From assembly GCA_944381435.1 (NCBI GenBank), contig CALWLD010000013.1, positions 1 to 61,265 of the forward strand: a stretch of 61,265 nucleotides of DNA. Reading direction: 5' to 3'. The notes beneath the pieces were generated by a model. The model saw only the letters and a list, made by a program, of their open reading frames with translations, did not search any database and was not told the DNA's origin. This DNA is from an uncultured Clostridia bacterium (GTDB taxonomy: Bacteria; Bacillota; Clostridia; Lachnospirales; CAG-274). Positions 34,518 to 42,920 of the stretch are shown in pieces. The translations under genes and the position numbers were made by a program. Positions within the stretch are counted from its first letter, which is position 1. Every line of letters starts with the position of its first letter.

Positions 34518-35012
34518 TGTTAAGGTACAATACATAGGTAACAAAAAATAATAAAAAAAAGATTTCCCCTTTTGGTATATTATATTTAGAAAAAAAGAAA
34601 TATCAAAAATGAGAAATCATATATGTTACCACAAATAAAGTCTTATCGATGGCGTTTTATTAAATATACAATAAAAAAAACTATCCCTAAGAAGCATACA
34701 AAAGAAGAGTAGCAACACCAAGGCACAACGTAAAGGTAGAACACAACATAAACATAACATTGAAAGATTTTACAAACATTTAAAAATGTTTGATTTGAGA
34801 GACCAACGAAAATAATTAGCTAAATATCAATTAAAATCAAATAATTATATAAAAGCTTGTTTATAATTCAAATCACCTATCCAAGTAATAGAATAATATT
34901 TATTTGCATTTTAAAATATATAAGTTTACTATATTAATACAAAAACAAAGATAAGATAATATTATTTATTCTTATCTTTGTTAAAAATCTTTTAAGTGTA
35001 ACCTATATTTGA
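34518..35012. mobile_element. Insertion-sequence relic, copy 2, right end cut off
   Basis: The left end begins TGTTAAGGTACAATACATAG. The interior has stops in all frames, but a peptide like copy 1 is visible (IERFYKHLKMFDL). The last 130 bases are about 90% identical to copy 1, including the hairpin AAAGATAAGA / TCTTATCTTT. The right repeat stops at about 35012, where the phosphopantetheinyl transferase gene continues. An internal inverted repeat (34561 and 34619 region, GATTTC...) is also present. Confidence 0.65.
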
Positions 35013-35593
35013 AAAGCTTTTAACTTTTCTTTAGTTATAAAAGTTAAGTTATTGTTTAGTTTTTGTTTTTTATCATAGCACATAGCAAAATATAATTTTT
35101 CGTTATCTATATTGTATATAGCGTTTTCTGTATTAGATTTTTCTTTTATATCTTCTATGGAAATTTTAGAAAAATCTAATTTTAACCCTATACCTAAATA
35201 TTTACTATATGCCTCTTTTATGTTCCAAAGCTCTATTAAGCTTATGTTTTCATCCTTATGGTGTTTTATTTTTTCTATTATATTAGTTTTTATAACTCTA
35301 TCTTGTTCTATATCAATACCTATATTAACAGGGGCAATGCTACAAGCTATATAATCTTTGCTATGGCTAATATTAAAATATAAATCTTTATCACAAAAAA
35401 TAGGTTTTCCATTTTCATCTCTAACTATTGTATCCATATTTATGCACTTTTTAAAATTTTTATAATGTAATGCATTTAATAATAAATATGCTATTTTTGT
35501 TTCGTTTCTAAAACTTTCATAACATTCTGGGATATTAACATATGTACTGCTTGCATCATATTTTTTTATAACAAATGTTTCTATATCATTCAT
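35003..35593 (-). CDS. 4'-phosphopantetheinyl transferase family protein
   Basis: A 196-residue Sfp/AcpT-type enzyme. The magnesium-binding motif is NIGIDIEQDRV and the second motif WNIKEAYSKYLGIGL. It transfers phosphopantetheine from CoA to a Ser on a carrier protein. The ATG overlaps the recombinase stop (TAATG). The last two residues and TAG stop lie within the terminal repeat of the relic at 34518-35012, so the original C-terminus has probably been replaced; the lost part seems small. Confidence 0.88.
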   Translation of the reverse strand: MNDIETFVIKKYDASSTYVNIPECYESFRNETKIAYLLLNALHYKNFKKCINMDTIVRDENGKPIFCDKDLYFNISHSKDYIACSIAPVNIGIDIEQDRVIKTNIIEKIKHHKDENISLIELWNIKEAYSKYLGIGLKLDFSKISIEDIKEKSNTENAIYNIDNEKLYFAMCYDKKQKLNNNLTFITKEKLKAFQI

Positions 35594-36663
35594 TATTGTT
35601 CCTCCCTAAGCTTTGTTACTTTAGCTGCTTGCTTTCTTCTTTCTTCGTGTATTTTAGCATAGTGTTTTTTAGTTGTGTTTATATCTGCGTGTCCTAGTGC
35701 ATCTGCAACAAGATATATATCTTCTGTTTTTTCATAAAGAGCAGTGCCGTAAGTACTTCTTAGCTTATGAGGTGATATATTTTTAAGAGGTGCAATAATG
35801 GTTGCATATTTTTTAACTAAATTTTGTACTGCCCTTGTTGTTATCCTTCTTTTTTGCATAGATAAAAACAAAGCATTTTCATTGCCTTCTAAAGGCTCCA
35901 TTTCTTCTCTTTCATCTAAATATGTATTAAGAGCTTGATAAACTTCCTCTCCAAAATATACAATGCTTTTGTTTCCACCTTTTCTTGTTATCCTTATCCC
36001 CTGTGTAAAAAAATCTATATCATCAATGTTTATGCCAACACATTCTGAAACACGTATACCTGTTCCTAATAAAAGACAAATAATAGCAAAATCTCTTTTT
36101 TTAGTATAGTTATGATATCCCTTTTGGCTTTTTGTAAGCTTTGTGCCATTTTCTACTGCATCTAATAAGGCATTTACCTCTTCTTTGTCTAAATAAATAA
36201 TATTTTTTTGATGTATTTTAGGTGTATCTACAAGCTCTGCAGGGTTTGCGCTTATTTCCCCTACTTTATATAAATAAGAAAATAAACGCCTAATAGCAGA
36301 TAGCTTTCTTGCTTTGCCGTTTTCTCTGTTAGTGCGGTTTATAGATGTAGTTTTGCCAAGCTTTGTTGTATTTTCTGTTTGATGGTAAGAAACATAATCT
36401 AAAAATCTATCTATATCTTTATAGCTTATTTTTTCTAAATCCTTTACTTCTATATCTAGCACGTTTTTATCTTTAAAATATCTTATGTTTTCACATAAAA
36501 AGTCAAAAAAAAGCCTTAAATCATAGGCATAGGCTAGTCTTGTTTTTATATCTGTAGTTTGGTTTATAGATACAAAAAACTCTGCACATATTTCAGGTAG
36601 TTCTTTTAAAACATTTTTTAATCTTTCATTAAGCTCTATTTCTATCTCTTGTCTATATTCCAT
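35593..36663 (-). CDS. Tyrosine recombinase, Xer-like (possibly XerS-type)
   Basis: A 356-residue site-specific recombinase: N-terminal core-binding domain (about 10-140) and catalytic domain with Arg204 (GTGIRVSE), Lys232, His299-x-x-Arg302 (HKLR), His325 (GHADINTT) and nucleophile Tyr335. The single-gene housekeeping context, with no prophage, suggests chromosome dimer resolution. The length equals that I recall for streptococcal XerS, whose site lies beside its gene. A 21-bp inverted repeat lies 26 bases upstream here. No strong Shine-Dalgarno is visible at the ATG. Confidence 0.85.
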   Translation of the reverse strand: MEYRQEIEIELNERLKNVLKELPEICAEFFVSINQTTDIKTRLAYAYDLRLFFDFLCENIRYFKDKNVLDIEVKDLEKISYKDIDRFLDYVSYHQTENTTKLGKTTSINRTNRENGKARKLSAIRRLFSYLYKVGEISANPAELVDTPKIHQKNIIYLDKEEVNALLDAVENGTKLTKSQKGYHNYTKKRDFAIICLLLGTGIRVSECVGINIDDIDFFTQGIRITRKGGNKSIVYFGEEVYQALNTYLDEREEMEPLEGNENALFLSMQKRRITTRAVQNLVKKYATIIAPLKNISPHKLRSTYGTALYEKTEDIYLVADALGHADINTTKKHYAKIHEERRKQAAKVTKLREEQ

Positions 36664-36688
36664 AACAACACCTTTTTCTATTAAATTA

Positions 36689-36743
36689 ATATTTTATCTG
36701 TGAAAATTATAAGCAAAAGCCTTAATTTTCACAGATAAAATAT
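36689..36743. repeat. 21-bp perfect inverted repeat upstream of the recombinase gene
   Basis: Arms 36689-36709 and 36723-36743 (ATATTTTATCTGTGAAAATTA and its exact complement) around a 13-base spacer. It lacks a T-run, so it is a poor terminator. It could be an operator or recombination site for the adjacent recombinase. Confidence 0.7.
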
Positions 36744-36759
36744 ATTAAAATATAGGTTT

Positions 36760-37002
36760 TTAATTTTCATCATCTAAAACTTTAATATTAAATCTACTAA
36801 CTATATCCCTGTAACAACTATCGCATAAATCAAAGCTATGGCTTTGCCCATCTAGGCTTGATAAATATCCCCATTTTTTATCTATTGATAAATATTCATA
36901 AAATTTTCCAAACTTGTCTTTTTCTATAGCCTTGCCACACATATTGCAATAAACTTCGTATATTTCTTCGGTTTCTGTTAGCACTTTTTTAACTTTTCTC
37001 AT
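36760..37002 (-). CDS. Small CxxC protein of unknown function
   Basis: An 80-residue protein with two paired-cysteine motifs, CNMCGK (about 18-23) and CDSCYRD (about 62-68), likely forming one zinc site. Around them are charged and aromatic residues (YEYLSIDKKWGY). I do not recognise a named family. ATG 37002 follows AGGGGG; an upstream in-frame start would add 11 unlikely residues. It lies between nrdR and the recombinase on the same strand. Confidence 0.75.
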   Translation of the reverse strand: MRKVKKVLTETEEIYEVYCNMCGKAIEKDKFGKFYEYLSIDKKWGYLSSLDGQSHSFDLCDSCYRDIVSRFNIKVLDDEN

Positions 37003-37089
37003 AAAATTATACCACCCCCTAATTTTAAGATACATATATATTATACACTATTTTATAGGGGTATGTATACAGGTAAAATATGATATTTA

Positions 37090-37542
37090 TTAGTGTTTAA
37101 AAACTTTGCCTACCTCGTCCATAAAAGAGTCTATATCTTTAAATTCTTTATAGACAGATGCAAACCTTACATAAGCTATTGGGTCTAGCTCTTTTAACCT
37201 ATCCATTATCATTTCGCCTAAATCTTGGCTGCTTATTTCTTTTTTAGCAGTTGCATATACTTTGTTTTCTATCTCTTTAACCATTTGTTCTATATCGTTC
37301 ATAGATATAGGCCTTTTGTTACAAGCAAGCAAAACACCCTTTAAAAGCTTATTTGTGTCAAACCTTTCTCTTGTCATATCTCTTTTTATAACAGATATAG
37401 GTATCATATCTAGCTTTTCATAGGTATTAAACCTTTCGTTACATTTTTCGCACATTCTTCTTCTTTTTATAATGGTGTTATCTTCCATACTTCTTGTATC
37501 TATAACCTTTGTATCCTCATTGTTACAAAAAGGGCATCTCAT
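37090..37542 (-). CDS. nrdR: Transcriptional repressor NrdR
   Basis: A 150-residue regulator. The N-terminal zinc ribbon is CPFC...CEKC (residues 3-34) with RRRMCEKC, and the ATP-cone follows (about 49-139, VIKRDMTRERFD). NrdR senses ATP/dATP and represses ribonucleotide reductase genes by binding NrdR boxes. ATG 37542 gives the usual MRCPFC start; AAGGAGAAG precedes it. Confidence 0.96.
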   Translation of the reverse strand: MRCPFCNNEDTKVIDTRSMEDNTIIKRRRMCEKCNERFNTYEKLDMIPISVIKRDMTRERFDTNKLLKGVLLACNKRPISMNDIEQMVKEIENKVYATAKKEISSQDLGEMIMDRLKELDPIAYVRFASVYKEFKDIDSFMDEVGKVFKH

Positions 37543-37645
37543 TACATTCTTCTCCTTAAAATACAAATTTTACCTTATTATAACACACCTATTTTAAAAT
37601 TAATAGTATTTTATTGATTTTTCTAGTCAATTTTTAAATATATTG

Positions 37646-37654
37646 CATATTATA
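37646..37654 (+). promoter_or_regulatory. Possible sigma-K -10 element before dpaA
   Basis: CATATTATA fits the sigma-K -10 pattern CATAnnnTA, 21 bases before the start codon. The -35 (AC) is only weakly matched. Dipicolinate synthase is sigma-K-dependent in B. subtilis. Confidence 0.35.
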
Positions 37655-37675
37655 AATAGAGAAAGGAGTGGTTTT

Positions 37676-38521
37676 ATGGTATTTGGAATTTTAGGTGGAG
37701 ACCTTAGGTACAAATTTTTATATGAAATGTTAAAAAAAGAAAATTATAATGTTTTTTCATACAGAAATAAACATATAGATAAAGATGTATCATTTGAAAA
37801 TTTAGATGATTTTTTAAATAAAATTGATGTTTTAATAACACCTATCCCTTTTACAAAAGATAATAAAACAGTATTTAACATTGATATAGAAACAATAGAA
37901 ATTGATACACTTATAAATAAAATAATAGATTTTAAGATAAATAGCTTTTTTGGAGGCTTGCTTCCTAAAGAACTAATAGAAAAACTAGAAGAAAATAACA
38001 TAAAAACTTTAGATTTTTTAAATGATAACTCTATAGCTATATTAAATGCTATTCCAACAGCAGAAGGTGCTATACAAACAGCTATGGAGCAAAGCTTTAA
38101 AACTATTTTTAATAGCAACTGTCTAGTTTTAGGCTATGGAAGATGCGGAAAAATCTTGGCTAATATGCTAAAAGGCATAGGTGCTAATGTAGATGTAAGC
38201 TATAGAAAAGACGAAGATTGTTCTTATATAAAGGCTTATGGCTTAAACCCTATTAATTTGTATAAAGTTAAAAACTCTATTGAAAAATATGATTTTATAT
38301 TTAATACTATACCTTTTGAAATTTTAAACAAAGATTTGTTAGAAAATGTAAATAAAGATGTAATCATCATAGATTTAGCTAGTGCCCCTGGAGGCGTAGA
38401 TTATAACTATGCAAGAGAAATAAACATAAATGCTATATATTGCCCTAGCCTTCCTGGAAGGGTTGCCCCTTATAGTGCTAGCCAAATATTAAAAGATAAA
38501 ATTTTACAAATTATAAACTAA
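37676..38521 (+). CDS. dpaA: Dipicolinate synthase subunit A
   Basis: A 281-residue NAD(P)-binding protein. The N-terminal GILGGDLRYKFLYEML and the second Rossmann motif VLGYGRCGKILANMLKGIGA match SpoVFA/DpaA. The enzyme oxidises dihydroxydipicolinate to dipicolinic acid in the mother cell, giving spore heat resistance. ATG 37676 after AAAGGAG; an upstream start would add 11 residues. dpaB usually follows but is absent here; a terminator begins at the stop codon. A missing B subunit must be elsewhere if this system works. Confidence 0.9.
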   Translation: MVFGILGGDLRYKFLYEMLKKENYNVFSYRNKHIDKDVSFENLDDFLNKIDVLITPIPFTKDNKTVFNIDIETIEIDTLINKIIDFKINSFFGGLLPKELIEKLEENNIKTLDFLNDNSIAILNAIPTAEGAIQTAMEQSFKTIFNSNCLVLGYGRCGKILANMLKGIGANVDVSYRKDEDCSYIKAYGLNPINLYKVKNSIEKYDFIFNTIPFEILNKDLLENVNKDVIIIDLASAPGGVDYNYAREININAIYCPSLPGRVAPYSASQILKDKILQIIN

Positions 38522-38549
38522 GGTTGTAGACTTTGTCTACAACCTTTTT
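38520..38549 (+). terminator. Terminator after dpaA
   Basis: Stem AAGGTTGTAGAC / GTCTACAACCTT with a 3-base loop and T-run. It uses the last two bases of the stop codon. Confidence 0.88.
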
Positions 38550-38560
38550 ATAAAAAACAA

Positions 38561-38956
38561 TTATTTTTCTAAAATATCAAATTTTAAAGATATAAAGCTA
38601 GCTATTAAAGATATAACAAAAAAATCTAGCCCACTAGCATAAATACTAGGCATAAAATAATCTACAACGCTCATAACTAAAAATGTTATGTTTGTATATG
38701 CAAATATATATAATATCTTTAAATTTTTTATGCTTGTCATTTTATATTTTATAATATTTTTTGTTAAATATTTTAATCCCTTTTCTAAAGGATAAGCTAT
38801 TATTTCTGCTAATATAAAAAATATAAAAACAGATAATAATCTATCGTATCTAAAACCTAAAAACCTCATTATAAAAATAAAAAAAGAAATACAAAATATA
38901 AATAACAAAGATAAAAACAAAGAAAATACAATAAAAGATAATATTTTCTTTATCAT
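38561..38956 (-). CDS. YrvL-like membrane protein
   Basis: A 131-residue protein with four membrane helices and the pattern GFRYDRLLSVFIFFILAEII...YPLEKG and SVVDYFMPSIYASGLDFFVI. This resembles the YrvL family of Bacillota, of which B. subtilis YrvL affects the OxdC oxalate decarboxylase regulators (recalled). Its ATG overlaps the cutC stop (TAATG), so it is coupled to cutC. Confidence 0.6.
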   Translation of the reverse strand: MIKKILSFIVFSLFLSLLFIFCISFFIFIMRFLGFRYDRLLSVFIFFILAEIIAYPLEKGLKYLTKNIIKYKMTSIKNLKILYIFAYTNITFLVMSVVDYFMPSIYASGLDFFVISLIASFISLKFDILEK

Positions 38957-39699
38957 TATCTAGCACCTTCTACAAGCTTTTTAACAAGCTCTAAGGATAC
39001 AACATCGTATTTATCTTCGTTACTTAAATAAGCATAAGAAACATTTTCACCTGTTGTCGTAACATCATTTATAAAATCTTTACAAGAGCTATGTACTTGA
39101 TGAATGCCTGTTTTTTCTATTATTTCTTTAGCATTTTGATAGTTTATGCCACTACCTGCTAATATTTCTATTTTATCGCTATATTTATCGTTTAAATCTT
39201 TTATTAAATCTAAACCATCATAAGCCTTATCTTTTAGCCCGCTTGTAAGAAGCCTATCTATGCCTAAATCTATAAGCTGTTCTATAGCTTTATAAGGGTT
39301 TTCTACACAGTCAAAGGCACGGTGAAAAACTGCCTCTTTGTTTCTGTCAAAACTTTTTATTATATCTACCATTTTTCTAGTGCTTTCTATATCTATAGTT
39401 TTATCTTCATTTAAAAAGCCAAAAGCTATACCATCTGTGTTAGCCTTTAAAAGAGACTTTGCATCTTTAAACATAACCTTTTTATCTTCATCGTTATAAA
39501 AAAAGCCTGCTCCTCTTGGCCTTACCATACATATAGTATTTATATCAAGCTCTTCTTTTACAAGCTGAAGAGTTGCCATAGAAGGTGTAAGCCCTCCTAA
39601 AAACAGTGCACTGTTAAGCTCTATCCTATCTGCACCACCTAAAAAAGCTTGCTTTGCATCATAATAACTTCCGCAACATATTTCTACTATGTTTTTCAT
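38956..39699 (-). CDS. cutC: CutC family protein
   Basis: A 247-residue TIM-barrel protein. MKNIVEICCGSYYDAKQAFLGGADRIELNS is the typical N-terminus, and FHRAFD and LTSGLKDKAYDGLDLI also match. CutC was first linked to copper tolerance in E. coli, but its enzymatic role is unclear. It is coupled with the YrvL-like gene and follows the pseudouridine synthase gene by 14 bases. AGGAGG precedes the ATG. Confidence 0.92.
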   Translation of the reverse strand: MKNIVEICCGSYYDAKQAFLGGADRIELNSALFLGGLTPSMATLQLVKEELDINTICMVRPRGAGFFYNDEDKKVMFKDAKSLLKANTDGIAFGFLNEDKTIDIESTRKMVDIIKSFDRNKEAVFHRAFDCVENPYKAIEQLIDLGIDRLLTSGLKDKAYDGLDLIKDLNDKYSDKIEILAGSGINYQNAKEIIEKTGIHQVHSSCKDFINDVTTTGENVSYAYLSNEDKYDVVSLELVKKLVEGAR

Positions 39700-39713
39700 A
39701 TAAAAACCTCCTT

Positions 39714-40373
39714 TTATCTATAAAAGTTTTTAAACATTTCATCATCTTTAGGATAAATTGTAAAACTTAAGTATTCATTGGTTACAGGGTGGTTAAAAGC
39801 CATTTTATAGCAAAATAACCCTATGTTACCACTGCCTATTTTTCTTCTTATATTTTTGTTATATTTAACATCATTATATAAAGGCAAATTGGCATTTGCA
39901 AGTTGCACTCTTATTTGATGATGTCTGCCTGTTTTAAGGCTTACATCTAACAGGCTATAAATATTTCCTTCTAGCTCTATATAATTTATCCTTTTATAAG
40001 ACAAAATAGCCTCTTTAGCCCCTGTGCTATTTTTATTAACTATTTTTGATATATTTTGCCTTTGATTTTTCATAATATAATCAACAAGCGTATCTTCTTC
40101 TTTAGAAAGGTTACAAGCTATGGCTAAATATCCTTTTTCAAAGCTATGCTCTTTCATATAGCTTGTTAAAGTGTTTGCTGTTTTGCTATTTTTAGCAAAC
40201 AACACAAGACCTCCAACACCTCTATCTAACCTATTTATTATGTTTAATTTGTTATTTATTTTTTCTTCTAATATAGTTTGTAAATCTTTATCTATGCCTT
40301 TTTTATCTTTACAAGAGAGCATATTAAAAGGTTTATTAGCTAATAAAATGTTATCATCTTGAAAAATAACCAT
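39714..40373 (-). CDS. RluA-family pseudouridine synthase
   Basis: A 219-residue enzyme. The catalytic Asp lies in INRLDRGVGGLVLFAKN (about 45-61); GRHHQIRVQLA is the conserved C-terminal motif. It isomerises uridine in rRNA or tRNA; the target is unknown. It lacks an S4 domain and is short for the family. First gene of a rluA-cutC-yrvL-like operon. Confidence 0.9.
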   Translation of the reverse strand: MVIFQDDNILLANKPFNMLSCKDKKGIDKDLQTILEEKINNKLNIINRLDRGVGGLVLFAKNSKTANTLTSYMKEHSFEKGYLAIACNLSKEEDTLVDYIMKNQRQNISKIVNKNSTGAKEAILSYKRINYIELEGNIYSLLDVSLKTGRHHQIRVQLANANLPLYNDVKYNKNIRRKIGSGNIGLFCYKMAFNHPVTNEYLSFTIYPKDDEMFKNFYR

Positions 40374-40462
40374 ATTTTACCTCATTTATTATATTATTTA
40401 CATTTATTATATATTTTATTTTTGTTTTTTGTCAATTTATTTTTATGTTTATATTCTTAAAA

Positions 40463-40495
40463 ATGACAAAAGTTATAAACATAATATTTTATAAT
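40463..40495 (+). promoter_or_regulatory. Possible Spo0A-controlled promoter of spoIIE
   Basis: ATGACA, 21 bases, TATAAT. The wide 21-bp spacing is the known arrangement of Spo0A-activated sigma-A promoters such as spoIIE and spoIIG in B. subtilis. TGACAAA over the -35 matches the 0A box TGTCGAA at 5 of 7 positions. It starts 58 bases upstream of the ATG. Confidence 0.5.
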
Positions 40496-40520
40496 AAAGC
40501 ATATTAAAGGAGGAAAAAAT

Positions 40521-42851
40521 ATGGAAAAATACTTAAGAAAACAAAATATGGAAAATATTATTTTTGTTATTTTGTCAATACTTGGCTTTTTTATAGGTAG
40601 AATTAGCATATTTTTTATGTTAAACCCTATAGCTATTGCCTATCTTTCTTGTCTTTTGTTAAAGGGCAAAATGTTTAACCTTGCTTTAGGCTTTACCTTT
40701 TTAGGTTTTTTTAGCAAAAATGATAGTTTTTATATATCAAAGTACATTATATGTTTAGTTATTTTATTTTTTATAAACTTTTTATTTTATAGGCACAAAA
40801 ACAAAAATAGCATTGTTTTTAAATCATTGTTAGGTAGCTTTTCTATCCTTGTATCTGGGCTTGTTATAAGCTTTTTAAACGATTTTTCTACATATTATTT
40901 AGTTTTAGCTATTTTAGAAACCGTTTTAACCTTTTGTATGTGCTTTATATTAAATAAGGGCTTTGAATATATTAACAAAAAAGATAAATCTCTATTAACA
41001 AATGAAGAGATAATAAGCCTTGGGGTACTTATTGGCTCTGTTATTTGTGGCTCATCAGATGTATTTTTAGGTAGCATTTCATTTACATATTTTTTTATTA
41101 TAACCCTTTTATTGTTTGTAAGCTATATATATGGTAGCTCTATAGGTGCTATTGTATCTATGTTATCAAGCTTTTTACTTTTTATAACAAACTCTTTAAA
41201 TGGGGATATAATAATTATTTTTACAATTTCTTCTATACTATCAAGCTTGTTTAGAGAAAAAGGTAAAATATTTGTTAGTATCGCTTTTACTATATGTGTT
41301 TATATATTAAGCCTTATGATAAACATAAGTTTGCTAGATAATGTTTTGCTGTTTTCAATAATAGGTAGTAATATTTTATTTTTAGCTATCCCTTGCAACC
41401 TAAAAGCAAATATTTCATTTAATAATACATTAAAAAGAGAAACTGCTGTTACTTATACAGAAAAATTGCAGATTTTAACAAGTGATAGACTAGATAAATA
41501 TGCAAGCTCTTTTGAAAAGCTTTCTAAAACATTTTATAACTTATCTGAAAAAAAGACTAACCTAGACCAGCAAGATATATCAAACCTTATAGACGATGTT
41601 GCAACAAAAATGTGTAATAACTGCCAAATGAAAGGCTTTTGTTGGGAAAAAAATTTTTATAGCACCTATCAAAACATATTTTCAATATTAAATATGTACG
41701 AAAAAACAGGACAAATAGAAATAAATGCCATATCACAAGATTTTATAAACAACTGTATAAATATAAACCAATTTATAGATGTTTTAAACAGAACTTTTGA
41801 AATATATAAGCTAAATTTAGCTTGGAAAAACAAAGTAATAGAAAGCCGTGAGCTAGTGGGTAAACAATTAACAGGTATTTCTTCTATAATATCTAATTTA
41901 TCAAAAACCCTTTGTGAAAATGTTTCATTTAAAGAAAACTACGAAACAAAAATTAAATATGCATTAGAAAATAACGATATCCCAACAAAAAGCGTTATTA
42001 TCACAGAAAATGATAAAGGCAAGCTAGAAGTGCTTTTAAAAATTAAGCCTTGTTATGTTCCTAACAAATGTAGCAAAACTATTGTTCCTATAGTTAGTGA
42101 AATTTTAGGCAAAAAAATGTATAAACCTTGTTATGAGTGTATAGTTACAAAAGAAGATAACGAAAGCATATGCTCCCTAACCCTTGTAGAAGAGCAACTT
42201 TTTAGAGTTAGTACCTATTGTTTAACCCTTGCAAAAGATGGTTCTAACGAATGCGGTGATAGCCATTCCTTTTTATCTCTTCCAGATGGCACATATCTTT
42301 TAGCTTTATCTGATGGTATGGGCTCTGGCAAAAATGCCAAAATGGAGAGTATGGCAACCATAGAGCTTTTAGAAGATTTTTTACAAGCTGGCTTTTCTAA
42401 AGATTTAGCTATAAATATGATAAATTCTGTATTATTTTTAAAATCATCTAAAGATACATTTGCAACCTTAGATATGTGCACCATAGATTTATATACTGGC
42501 TTTTGTGAAATATTAAAAATAGGTGCTGTATCTACCATAATATTACACAATAATAAAATAGATATAATAAAATCTACCTCTCTTCCTGTTGGAGTTTTAA
42601 ATAACATAGAGCCTGATGTAAGAAAGAAAAAGCTATCTAACGGGGATATAATAGTTATGTTTACAGATGGTGTGCTAGATTCTACAAATGCTATAATAAA
42701 CAAAGAACATTTTATAGCAGATATTTTATTAAATAACAAATCTACAAACCCTCAAGATATAGCAAATGCTATTTTTGAAAAAACTAAAGAAAATTATAAA
42801 AACCATATAAAAGATGATATAACAATACTTGTAGCTAGGATATGGCATTAA
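40521..42851 (+). CDS. spoIIE: Stage II sporulation protein E, serine phosphatase
   Basis: A 776-residue protein: about ten membrane helices (residues 14-300), a central region with a cysteine cluster (CNNCQMKGFCWEK, about 365-378), and a C-terminal PP2C phosphatase domain with LALSDGMGSGKNA (about 593-606) and ITDGVLD-type metal motifs. SpoIIE dephosphorylates SpoIIAA, releasing sigma-F in the forespore, and takes part in polar septation. It heads the spoIIE-tilS-hpt-ftsH cluster common in spore-formers. AAAGGAGG site. Confidence 0.96.
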   Translation: MEKYLRKQNMENIIFVILSILGFFIGRISIFFMLNPIAIAYLSCLLLKGKMFNLALGFTFLGFFSKNDSFYISKYIICLVILFFINFLFYRHKNKNSIVFKSLLGSFSILVSGLVISFLNDFSTYYLVLAILETVLTFCMCFILNKGFEYINKKDKSLLTNEEIISLGVLIGSVICGSSDVFLGSISFTYFFIITLLLFVSYIYGSSIGAIVSMLSSFLLFITNSLNGDIIIIFTISSILSSLFREKGKIFVSIAFTICVYILSLMINISLLDNVLLFSIIGSNILFLAIPCNLKANISFNNTLKRETAVTYTEKLQILTSDRLDKYASSFEKLSKTFYNLSEKKTNLDQQDISNLIDDVATKMCNNCQMKGFCWEKNFYSTYQNIFSILNMYEKTGQIEINAISQDFINNCININQFIDVLNRTFEIYKLNLAWKNKVIESRELVGKQLTGISSIISNLSKTLCENVSFKENYETKIKYALENNDIPTKSVIITENDKGKLEVLLKIKPCYVPNKCSKTIVPIVSEILGKKMYKPCYECIVTKEDNESICSLTLVEEQLFRVSTYCLTLAKDGSNECGDSHSFLSLPDGTYLLALSDGMGSGKNAKMESMATIELLEDFLQAGFSKDLAINMINSVLFLKSSKDTFATLDMCTIDLYTGFCEILKIGAVSTIILHNNKIDIIKSTSLPVGVLNNIEPDVRKKKLSNGDIIVMFTDGVLDSTNAIINKEHFIADILLNNKSTNPQDIANAIFEKTKENYKNHIKDDITILVARIWH

Positions 42852-42920
42852 ATTATATTTTATAAGTATAGCTTTCTAAATTTTGTTAATAATTAAAATA
42901 TAAAATTTAGGAGGAGCTTT

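Noticed and set aside
36689-36743. Inverted repeat as terminator of the CxxC gene
   Set aside because: No T-run after the stem on the minus strand. Kept as a repeat of unknown role.
42215-42739. 174-residue minus-strand frame within spoIIE
   Set aside because: Antisense shadow of the conserved PP2C domain; no ribosome-binding site and no recognisable domain.
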